Shown in pieces: positions 34,040-40,340 of a DNA stretch of 64,000 nt; position 1 is the stretch's first letter, and every line of letters begins with the position of its first letter. Under the pieces are notes generated by a model. It was given only the letters and a program-made list of their open reading frames with translations, did no database searches and was not told the DNA's origin. This stretch comes from Paenibacillus flagellatus. Lineage in GTDB: Bacteria > Bacillota > Bacilli > Paenibacillales > NBRC-103111. The stretch covers positions 186,001 to 250,000 of the forward strand of contig NZ_QJVJ01000001.1 in the NCBI RefSeq assembly GCF_003217775.1, given 5' to 3'. The position numbers and the translations under genes were made by a program.

Positions 34040-34435
34040 TTATTCCGGCTTCGTGCTTGGGTCCGATCCGCTTTCGCGCTTGGATTCCAAGTACTTTTTA
34101 ATTTTTTTGATATTGGCCGCCGATACGGTTGCAAATCGAGACTCGTTCGTAATATGTTCATCGAAAAAGACACGCGAAAACTCCGTATCCAATTTCGTAA
34201 TTTTCTTCATGTTAATGAGGCTTCCCCTGTCGGCTACTTCATAGCCGTATTGCTCAAGGATTTTGGACATTTCCTCGAAGGTGCTAATTTGATAATAAGT
34301 CTCGTCCTCGGTGTGATAGGTAATTGTCCGATTCTCCACGCCTATATGGCAAACATCTTCCAGCAAGTCCAATTTTTCGGTGGAAATATGCTTGCCTTTC
34401 TTTTCTTTCTTGATTACAAGCATATATATTTCCAT
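34040..34435 (-). CDS. Stand-alone LytTR DNA-binding regulator
   Basis: 131 residues; ATG 34435 has GGAGG 7 bases before. Residues ~20-118 are one LytTR domain: LLEDVCHIGVENRTITYHTEDETYYQISTFEEMSKILEQ, then EVADRGSLINMKKITKLD and the basic DNA-contacting end ATVSAANIKKIKKYLESKR. AgrA-type regulators carry a receiver domain before LytTR; here there is none, and only ~20 residues precede the domain. It is the last gene of the agr-like operon, 71 bases after the peptide gene across a stem-loop, and faces the kinase genes. It probably controls the island, but how it senses the signal is unclear. Confidence 0.85.
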   Translation of the reverse strand: MEIYMLVIKKEKKGKHISTEKLDLLEDVCHIGVENRTITYHTEDETYYQISTFEEMSKILEQYGYEVADRGSLINMKKITKLDTEFSRVFFDEHITNESRFATVSAANIKKIKKYLESKRESGSDPSTKPE

Positions 34436-34466
34436 GCAATGTCCTCCAGACGAGAGTTGGAAAGTG

Positions 34467-34494
34467 GGCTGTTAAGATTGAGGTCTTAACAGCC
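34467..34494. promoter_or_regulatory. Perfect 11-base stem-loop between the peptide and LytTR genes
   Basis: GGCTGTTAAGA (34467-34477) and TCTTAACAGCC (34484-34494) pair perfectly around a 6-base loop. No T-run follows on the minus strand, so it is not a standard terminator. It may stabilise or attenuate the transcript, or be a DNA dyad bound by the LytTR protein. Confidence 0.55.
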
Positions 34495-34505
34495 GTTTAG
34501 AGATA

Positions 34506-34634
34506 TTACTTGTTTTTCAGTTCTTGAGGGATTTGCGGGCTGTGAACCAAATAAGTGCTGTAGCTCTTCGTCGCGATATTCTTTGCCAGACGAGTCAAAA
34601 TGTTGGACACTACTTTTGCCGCTGCACGTTTCAT
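34506..34634 (-). CDS. AgrD-like cyclic lactone autoinducer precursor
   Basis: 42 residues, ATG 34634 after AAGGGGTG, 4 bases downstream of agrB. An amphipathic N-terminal leader (KRAAAKVVSNILTRLAKNI) precedes the signal region KSYSTYLVHSPQIPQELKNK. The ending IPQEL matches the VPKEL end of staphylococcal AgrD needed for AgrB recognition. Aligning these places Ser26 exactly where the ring-closing Cys lies, with the same six residues from ring end to Pro (ring Ser26-Val30). There is no Cys in the peptide, so the predicted product is a lactone rather than a thiolactone, as known for some staphylococci. Confidence 0.85.
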   Translation of the reverse strand: MKRAAAKVVSNILTRLAKNIATKSYSTYLVHSPQIPQELKNK

Positions 34635-34638
34635 TTTA

Positions 34639-35160
34639 TCACCCCTTTCTATGAAATGAAATTAGAGTCAAGGCCTGTACGAAAAAGGCAGCGCTCAGCA
34701 GGCTGGAAACGAAAAGAAAGTTTGTAGCTACAATCACTATGGATACGATCTTTAAAAAGGGATCATATTTTACTGGGATAAGTGTATTTCTAACTTTCGA
34801 ATATGGCGCAAACCAAGCAACCAATAACAAACTCATCATAGTCAATATTAAATTGGGAATCAAAGAGAAGTCGGCATAGCTCAAACCAATGGCCATGGCT
34901 GTAGAGAAAATGACACAGTATTCCGACTTTTCAAAGTGATAGCCTCCCGAGAAGGCACGAAGTACCGCAAATGCAATGAGTATGGTAAAAATTTCGACCG
35001 TTTTGCCAAATATTAACCCGAATATGGTTGTCAGTATTAACGTAGCGAACAGGTTCAGAAGTATGCCTAAACTGTACGTCATCACTTCAACGCTCGCAGT
35101 TTCTTCCGTGTTCGCCCGTTTTATGGAAATAGCCAGTTTGTTTGCAATTGCTTCAAGCAT
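34639..35160 (-). CDS. agrB: AgrB-like peptide-processing membrane protease
   Basis: Cleaves the AgrD-like precursor and forms the ring. 173 residues from ATG 35160 (GTG 35166 also possible); AAGGAG upstream; overlaps the preceding gene end by 8 bases. The catalytic pair His75 and Cys82 sit in FSGGYHFEKSEYC with the same 7-residue spacing as His77/Cys84 of S. aureus AgrB. About five or six membrane helices follow the AgrB pattern, with the KYDP segment near residue 131. Directly upstream of the peptide gene, the standard agrBD order. Confidence 0.95.
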   Translation of the reverse strand: MLEAIANKLAISIKRANTEETASVEVMTYSLGILLNLFATLILTTIFGLIFGKTVEIFTILIAFAVLRAFSGGYHFEKSEYCVIFSTAMAIGLSYADFSLIPNLILTMMSLLLVAWFAPYSKVRNTLIPVKYDPFLKIVSIVIVATNFLFVSSLLSAAFFVQALTLISFHRKG

Positions 35161-35830
35161 TTTCACTATGCTCCTTTCTCAAAGACACATAGAGTAGAGC
35201 ACCTAAAGAAATCGCGTTTACGATAGCGGCAATCATTAGATTGATGTGGGAATTGATAATGCTGAAGTAAATCATTCCGATCACGATTAAAGACTGTACA
35301 ATAACGACTAACAATACCGCGGTTTCCTTTTTAAATTGTACTGTTCGGGAATCAAATGAGAATGCAAAACCGTATCCTTTTCTATAGAGCCACCAACTCA
35401 GACCGTACAGCAAGACATTCGTTGCAATCATAAGTATATTCGCATAGGTCAGAAAACTAGCATCGCTTGGATTATTCGATAGTGTGTACGATTGAGGCAG
35501 AAATTTCAAATGATCGAATAAAAACAAGACAACCGTTTCCAAAATAATTAACGCCATATATCCTGTAACGGCCATCAGTGCGGAAAAAAGAAATGGAATT
35601 CGGATGATTAGCCATAAAAACAAAATCATGACGAGACACATAATCAAAGGAACAATCGCCTTCAGGTCGAGAACCCTTACAAAATAAACGATGCATGCAA
35701 TCGTAAAGCTAACAAATAACGTTTCTCTCCAGTAGGAAGCAAACTTGTACCTAAACACGGAATACGACAAGTATAAAATCCCCATGGCTTGCAGAGCCGT
35801 CAATACAATGTACAACGAAATGCCTACCAT
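35153..35830 (-). CDS. Seven-helix membrane protein of the agr-like locus, no kinase domain
   Basis: 225 residues, strongly hydrophobic, with about seven membrane helices (roughly 2-22, 35-52, 57-75, 80-104, 122-142, 168-186, 190-215) and a short basic tail (LRKEHSENA). The layout equals the sensor half of AgrC-like kinases and of the two sensors at 31.4-34.0 kb, but it ends where the dimerisation helix would start. It may be a kinase-less receptor, an immunity or a transport component. No ribosome-binding site close to ATG 35830 stands out beyond GGAGGG upstream. It is the second gene after tetR in the operon and overlaps agrB. Confidence 0.75.
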   Translation of the reverse strand: MVGISLYIVLTALQAMGILYLSYSVFRYKFASYWRETLFVSFTIACIVYFVRVLDLKAIVPLIMCLVMILFLWLIIRIPFLFSALMAVTGYMALIILETVVLFLFDHLKFLPQSYTLSNNPSDASFLTYANILMIATNVLLYGLSWWLYRKGYGFAFSFDSRTVQFKKETAVLLVVIVQSLIVIGMIYFSIINSHINLMIAAIVNAISLGALLYVSLRKEHSENA

Positions 35831-35852
35831 ATCGACCCTCCCGAGTTACTAC

Positions 35853-36446
35853 CTAATTGACCGGATCAAGTACGTCTTGTAGGTAGGATAGCAGCATCTC
35901 GATCTGTTTCTTGTAATCGATCTTTTCTTTCCCCGCCCATTGAACCGCGATGGCCAAGCCGTTCACCTGCGACCCGAAAAATCCGACGATCGCTTCTATC
36001 GGCTGCTTCGGCCGAAACTCTCCGCTGTCGATCCCTTTTTTGAAAAACTGAATCATTTCCTCGGTCCCGACATCGTAACGCCATTGGATAAAATCTTGGT
36101 TTTTCTTTTGACGCCAAGACGTCATGTTGAATTCCATCAGCGCCGGAAGCAAGCTTTTCTCATTGACGATTTCGATCTGGTGCTCGGCAAGCTTGACGAA
36201 CTTCACGACCTGCTCCCAGCAGCTTTCGCTCGTCTGCTCGTACGAATCCATGTTGTCGAATTTTTGGTTGTCCATGGATTTGATCAGCTCCATGAACAGC
36301 TCGTCGGTCGTAGGGAATTGCTTCTTCAGCTCCCCGACCGGGATTCCCGCCGCCACGGCCGCATCTTCCAGCGAAGTGTGAAGAAATCCTTTCTCAACAA
36401 ATAGCGGCAGCGCCGCCTGCAAAACGGACGATTTCGTATCGCTCAT
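35853..36446 (-). CDS. TetR/AcrR family transcriptional regulator
   Basis: 197 residues. The N-terminal helix-turn-helix is complete: KSSVLQAALPLFVEKGFLHTSLEDAAVAAGIPVGELKKQFPTTDELFMELI. The C-terminal ligand-binding part is all helical (ALMEFNMTSWRQKK...FFKKGIDSGEFRPKQPIEAIVGFFGSQVNGLAIAVQW). It stops 22 bases before the start of the seven-helix protein, so it may head the agr-like operon or read through into it. Its GC-rich codon use differs from the AT-rich genes that follow. Ligand unknown. Confidence 0.9.
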   Translation of the reverse strand: MSDTKSSVLQAALPLFVEKGFLHTSLEDAAVAAGIPVGELKKQFPTTDELFMELIKSMDNQKFDNMDSYEQTSESCWEQVVKFVKLAEHQIEIVNEKSLLPALMEFNMTSWRQKKNQDFIQWRYDVGTEEMIQFFKKGIDSGEFRPKQPIEAIVGFFGSQVNGLAIAVQWAGKEKIDYKKQIEMLLSYLQDVLDPVN

Positions 36447-36736
36447 GACCCCTAAGTTTCCTTTTCATCAAGATTTGATACCAGATTACACCAATACTTC
36501 GACGATAATCGGCGAATCTCCTTCCAGCTGGTAAAAAAAATTATGTCCGAAGGACTATTTCTTTTTCCCGCCGTTTCCTTATCGCCGCCAGAAAATGGAG
36601 TATTATACCAAATTATTTTCGCATTGTAAATATGAATTCCAGCTACCCAACTCGGCTACTCCTTAACAAATTTATCCTTTATTCTGGAAATAACCTACCA
36701 AATGCACATTCCATGAACGCGGGAGGAATGAATGGC
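36447..36736. other. Intergenic region, divergent promoters presumed
   Basis: 290 bases between the TetR gene and a rightward small gene, AT-rich. No terminator hairpin or clear sigma-A pair stands out, although several A/T runs (GGTAAAAAAAATTATG near 36523) are compatible with promoters. A weak in-frame extension of the next gene exists but has no ribosome site. Confidence 0.4.
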
Positions 36737-36949
36737 ATGGACAACGTCGCGATCGACACCCAAAGCCTGGAAATCGCTATTCAAACCGTACTTCATCGTT
36801 ATTACGCCGAGCTCGAGCTCGCGACCAAATCGGAAAACTCGGCTTTGATCCAGCAAATGGCCGGGGAAATTACACGGAGGGCGAGACAGATTCAGAACGT
36901 GACCGAAGACACCTTGGCCGTATTGGAGGAGGATAACGATGACGTATAG
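36737..36949 (+). CDS. Small acidic protein of unknown function
   Basis: 70 residues from ATG 36737, preceded by GGGAGGA at 9 bases (an ATG 9 bases earlier overlaps the ribosome site). Helical throughout: QSLEIAIQTVLHRYYAELELATKSENSALIQQMAGEITRRARQIQNVTEDTLAVLEEDNDDV, with an acidic tail. It overlaps the next small gene by 11 bases. Not recognised; the pair looks conserved as a unit. Confidence 0.65.
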   Translation: MDNVAIDTQSLEIAIQTVLHRYYAELELATKSENSALIQQMAGEITRRARQIQNVTEDTLAVLEEDNDDV

Positions 36950-37169
36950 ATCGGTAGCGCCGCAGCTGAAGTCGAGCTGCTACAACTGCCGGCATTTTCA
37001 GACGAGCGAGGATATGTTGAACGGGTTATGCTTCCACAATACGACCGATGCCGGCAAAGCCGCGATCGGGATCGGCACGTGCGGGCATTTCGCGATGAAG
37101 TGCGATACGGAATTTTCCTGGTCCCGCGTCATTCGACGGGCGCCGGAGGAAGCCGCCGCCGTGCGATAA
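36939..37169 (+). CDS. Small cysteine-rich protein of unknown function
   Basis: 76 residues, ATG 36939 with GGAGGATAACG upstream. Five Cys in SCYNCRHF, LCFHN, GTCGHF and KCDTE with histidines nearby could bind zinc or an Fe-S cluster. Overlaps the preceding gene and ends before a strong terminator. Similar Cys patterns occur in small redox or high-potential iron proteins, but no family is clear. Confidence 0.65.
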   Translation: MTYRSVAPQLKSSCYNCRHFQTSEDMLNGLCFHNTTDAGKAAIGIGTCGHFAMKCDTEFSWSRVIRRAPEEAAAVR

Positions 37170-37267
37170 CGGCCGCGCCACTACCGTTCGGCGCGGCTCC
37201 CGTCCGTCGGGAACCGGTCCGTTGCGACAAAAAAAGGGCGAGCCCCGAAAGGCTGCCCCGCTCCTGC

Positions 37268-37296
37268 AAGAGCTCCGTCCGTCGGAGCTCTTTTTC
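37268..37296 (+). terminator. Rho-independent terminator after the small Cys-rich gene
   Basis: AAGAGCTCCG (37268-37277) pairs with CGGAGCTCTT (37283-37292) around a 5-base loop and is followed by TTTTCG. Confidence 0.9.
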
Positions 37297-37318
37297 GTTT
37301 CGTACCGGCTTGGCCGGA

Positions 37319-37597
37319 TCACTTCTTCGAGCCAAGCATGCGGATTTTGCCGGCCACCCATTGCTCCCGCGTACGGCGGCTATGGTGGCGGACGCGCGCC
37401 AGCTCCCGCTTCGTCTCCTCGTCCACGCCGAGCAGCCGGTGCAGATGTGCGGCGACGACGAGCAGCGCGAACGCGATCCAGACGATGCCGAACACGGTCG
37501 GCATCGTCCATCCGCCGCCGATGTCAAGACGGGGGACGGCATAGATCAGCATCCCCAGCGCGAGACTCATGTACAAGACGCTCTTCCCATCTTTCAC
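37319..37597 (-). CDS. Two-helix membrane protein at the end of the oxidase operon
   Basis: 92 residues from GTG 37597 (AAGGAG 8 bases before). Two hydrophobic helices (about 7-23 and 32-52) then a very basic cytosolic tail (ETKRELARVRHHSRRTREQWVAGK). It lies 75 bases after the oxidase subunit I stop in the same direction. It could be an assembly or accessory protein of the oxidase, but only position supports this. Confidence 0.65.
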   Translation of the reverse strand: MKDGKSVLYMSLALGMLIYAVPRLDIGGGWTMPTVFGIVWIAFALLVVAAHLHRLLGVDEETKRELARVRHHSRRTREQWVAGKIRMLGSKK

Positions 37598-37672
37598 CGC
37601 GATCTCTCCTTGTCCCGTTACTGCTTCCATTCTATGAGACAAACCGTCGCGTTATGACCGAAAGCGGCCCAT

Positions 37673-39337
37673 CTACCACATCTTGTATCCCGGCGAACCC
37701 GGAACGTCGCTGTGGAACATATCGATCATCGGAATCGTGTAGGCGGCCGCGATGAGAACGACGCAAACGCCGATCCATACGCCCCACCGCTCGAGCACGG
37801 CCGGCGTCCGTTCGGCCTCCTCGGCGGCTTCGCCCATCGGGTATTCGGTATGCCCTTTGGGCGCCCGCATCAAGCCGATGACGTTCGCGATCATGATGAC
37901 GACGGCGACGAACAGGATCATGCCGCCGACCGCCATCGCCACATGGTACGGCATCCAGAGCACGGCGTCCGGATGGTCGCCGTACGTCGTATACGCCGTC
38001 CGGCGCGGCGAGCCGAGCAAGCCGACGGTGTGCATCGAGCCGGACATGAAGAACATGCCGACGCACCACAGTACCGTCTGGACGATTCCCCACTTGTTCA
38101 TCGCCGACGTGAGCGTCCGTCCGGTGACGACCGGAATGAGCCAGTAGGCGATGCCGAAAAACGTGAGCGCCACGCTGGTCGCGACCGTCAAATGAAAGTG
38201 TCCGGTGACCCACAGCGTGTTGTGGACGACCGCGTTCATTTGATTGCTCGCGTTGATGATGCCTCCCGCACCCGCCGGAATGAAAATGAGCATCCCCATA
38301 AACGGGGCGAAGAAGCGGACGTCTTTCCACGGCAAATACCGGAACCAGCCGAACAGCCCCTTCGCGCCCTTCGACCGTCCGTACAGCTCGAACGAAGCGA
38401 ACAGCGAGAATGCGGTCATCAGTGAAGGCACGATGACCATGAAGGTCAGGACGACCTGCAAATATTTCCAGAACGGGCTGATCCCCGGCTCCATAAGCTG
38501 ATGATGGAACCCGACCGGAATCGAGAAGACGATGAACAGCATGAACGACAGCCGCGCCAGCGCGTCGCTGAACAGGCGTCCGCCGATGACTTTCGGGATG
38601 ACGACATACCAGCACATGTAGGCCGGCAGAAGCCAGAAGTAGACGAGCGGATGGCCGAAATACCAGAACAGCGTGCGGCTCAACAGGACGTTCACGGTGT
38701 CGACCCAGCCGAACGACCACGGAATGAGCTGGAACAGCACCTCGACGGCTACGCCGATCGTGCATATTTGCCACAGGATCATCGTCGCGACCGCCATGAA
38801 GGAGAAGAGCGGCGACATGCGGCCCGGGTGCGTTTTTTTCCAATACCGGTACTGGTAAAACATGCCGTAGCCGCTAATCCAGCTGCCGACGACGACGAGC
38901 GCGAGGGCGATGTAAAAGAAAGGAGAGGCCTTCAATGGCGCGTAGAACGTATACAGGACGCTGGCCTGGTTGAGCAGGATGACGACGGTGCCGAGCGCCG
39001 TGCCGAGCCCCATCAGACAGAAGCCGATCCAGCCCATGCGGCGCGCCGTCGGAAGCAGCTGTCCGCCCAACGAATGGGAAAGCCCCGAATACAGGAAGCC
39101 GATAATGAAGAAGGTGGTGAAAATGAGCGCCATCAGCACGCCGTGCGCGGTCAGCAGCTGGTAGTAGCCGATGCCGGCCGGCAGCTCGATGGTGCCGCCC
39201 CTGACCATCCCTTGCAGCACGCCGGCGATGCCGCCGAGCAGAAGCGCCGCGAAGGCGAACAGCAGATGGGCCAGGACGAGCCGGCCGTCTTGCTTGTCGA
39301 ATGGCTTCGGATGCGAAGCCGTTGTAGCCGAATGCAT
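37673..39337 (-). CDS. cbaA: Cytochrome c oxidase subunit I, ba3 (B-type) family
   Basis: Haem-copper subunit that reduces oxygen and pumps protons. 554 residues with about 13 membrane helices. Haem and CuB ligands visible: LTAHGVLMALIF (haem His), WYFGHPLVYFWLLPAYM (CuB His with the B-type HPxVYFW instead of HPEVY), VHNTLWVTGHFHLTVATSVALTFFG (haem a3 and low-spin His). The lack of the A-type HPEVY sequence and the pairing with a short subunit II place it with Thermus-like ba3 oxidases, enzymes of high oxygen affinity. ATG 39337 follows AAAGGA. Confidence 0.95.
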   Translation of the reverse strand: MHSATTASHPKPFDKQDGRLVLAHLLFAFAALLLGGIAGVLQGMVRGGTIELPAGIGYYQLLTAHGVLMALIFTTFFIIGFLYSGLSHSLGGQLLPTARRMGWIGFCLMGLGTALGTVVILLNQASVLYTFYAPLKASPFFYIALALVVVGSWISGYGMFYQYRYWKKTHPGRMSPLFSFMAVATMILWQICTIGVAVEVLFQLIPWSFGWVDTVNVLLSRTLFWYFGHPLVYFWLLPAYMCWYVVIPKVIGGRLFSDALARLSFMLFIVFSIPVGFHHQLMEPGISPFWKYLQVVLTFMVIVPSLMTAFSLFASFELYGRSKGAKGLFGWFRYLPWKDVRFFAPFMGMLIFIPAGAGGIINASNQMNAVVHNTLWVTGHFHLTVATSVALTFFGIAYWLIPVVTGRTLTSAMNKWGIVQTVLWCVGMFFMSGSMHTVGLLGSPRRTAYTTYGDHPDAVLWMPYHVAMAVGGMILFVAVVIMIANVIGLMRAPKGHTEYPMGEAAEEAERTPAVLERWGVWIGVCVVLIAAAYTIPMIDMFHSDVPGSPGYKMW

Positions 39338-39381
39338 AGTTGTCGCCGTCCTTTCGGTTCAAGCGGAGCCAATGTCCGCCG

Positions 39382-39852
39382 TTAGTTCACGACGATCGTC
39401 GTTTTCATCATTTCGTGACCGATGCCGCAATATTCGTTGCACAAAATCAAATACTCGCCGGGCTTCTTGAACGTGTGCGTCGTATGGTTCACTTCGCCGG
39501 GCAGCACCATCATGTTGACGTTCGTGCCGACGATCTCGAAGCCGTGCACGACGTCGCTGCTCGTAATCGTGAAATGGACGGTGGCGCCGGCCGGCACTTC
39601 GAGCGTCGTCGGCGCATAGCCGAAGGCGAACGCGGTCATGATCGCCTCGTACTCGTTGTCCCCGATTTTGTTCAGCACGGGTTTGTCGAACGGAGCGGTC
39701 TCCGTCACTTTCGTCGGGTCGATCGCATGATGGTGGCCGCTCGGCGGCGCCATCCCCATCGAGAACGTCATGACGCCGAGTACCGTCAAGAAAACGACCA
39801 GCATCGAAAAACCGAACGCAAGCCAAATTTTTTCCAATCGATGAATGTGCAT
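39382..39852 (-). CDS. cbaB: Cytochrome c oxidase subunit II, ba3 type (CuA)
   Basis: 156 residues: one N-terminal membrane anchor (about 8-33) and an outside cupredoxin domain. CuA ligands are intact: VVHGFEIVGTNVNM (His) and LILCNEYCGIGHEMM (two Cys, His, Met). It takes electrons from cytochrome c and passes them to subunit I. It is shorter than A-type subunit II, as expected for ba3. It lies between the subunit IIa and subunit I genes with 25-45 base gaps. Confidence 0.95.
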   Translation of the reverse strand: MHIHRLEKIWLAFGFSMLVVFLTVLGVMTFSMGMAPPSGHHHAIDPTKVTETAPFDKPVLNKIGDNEYEAIMTAFAFGYAPTTLEVPAGATVHFTITSSDVVHGFEIVGTNVNMMVLPGEVNHTTHTFKKPGEYLILCNEYCGIGHEMMKTTIVVN

Positions 39853-39877
39853 GGACGGACAGCCTCTTTTCCGTTCT

Positions 39878-40051
39878 TTAGTTTCGAATCAGGTACAGCG
39901 CGAATACGGCGAGCCACGTGACGAGCAAAAAGCCGCCGAGCAGCATGACCGAAGCGAACGTTCCTTTCAACGAGGGCTCTGCGTCGCGGCGCTGCTCCCG
40001 CGCTTTCGCCGGTTTGCCGGCCTCGTCGATGCGCAGTGTCGGTCGGGACAT
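39878..40051 (-). CDS. cbaD: Cytochrome ba3 oxidase subunit IIa
   Basis: 57-residue frame from ATG 40051 (GAGGAGG upstream) to TAA 39878. A charged N-terminal 30 residues (MSRPTLRIDEAGKPAKAREQ...) leads into a single membrane helix (FASVMLLGGFLLVTWLAVFALYLIRN). A one-helix subunit directly before CuA subunit II is the hallmark of ba3 oxidase operons, where it completes the subunit II helix pair. Easily missed because of its size. Confidence 0.82.
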   Translation of the reverse strand: MSRPTLRIDEAGKPAKAREQRRDAEPSLKGTFASVMLLGGFLLVTWLAVFALYLIRN

Positions 40052-40117
40052 GGGAAGGACCTCCTCTCTTTCGTTCCGGCAATCGCGGTGTCAAGTACCG
40101 CTTGACTGGATACCGTC

Positions 40118-40160
40118 ATTGTATAAGCCGCGAACCATTCTCTCTGTGATGTCCGTCACA
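40118..40160 (-). promoter_or_regulatory. Fnr/Crp-type site with -10 element upstream of the ba3 oxidase operon
   Basis: TGTGATGTCCGTCACA (40145-40160) is a perfect TGTGA-N6-TCACA palindrome. On the minus strand TATACAAT (-10 TACAAT, 40118-40123) follows exactly 21 bases after it, placing the palindrome centre near -41.5, the class II activator position. No good -35 hexamer is present, as expected for an activator-dependent promoter. The oxidase subunit IIa start lies about 60 bases downstream. Confidence 0.75.
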
Positions 40161-40271
40161 GCCCTTGACCGGCCCACGCGAACCTTTCGCGTCCTCCGAA
40201 AAAAGCGCCCGTTTCGCCCTGTCCGCCCGCGCGAAACGCCGTCCACTCATTCACCAAGGGATATATGTCCT

Positions 40272-40279
40272 CATATGAT
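40272..40279 (+). promoter_or_regulatory. Possible mother-cell (SigK-like) -10 element before the yheC/D cluster
   Basis: CATATGAT fits the CATA-N3-T form of SigK -10 elements, with AC 17 bases upstream near the -35 position, 60 bases before the first YheC/YheD start. The match is short and could be chance. Confidence 0.25.
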
Positions 40280-40340
40280 GAATGTAGTCTTTTGTCTGAC
40301 AAGAGAATACGCAGGATGGCGCTTCTAAAGGAGACACACC

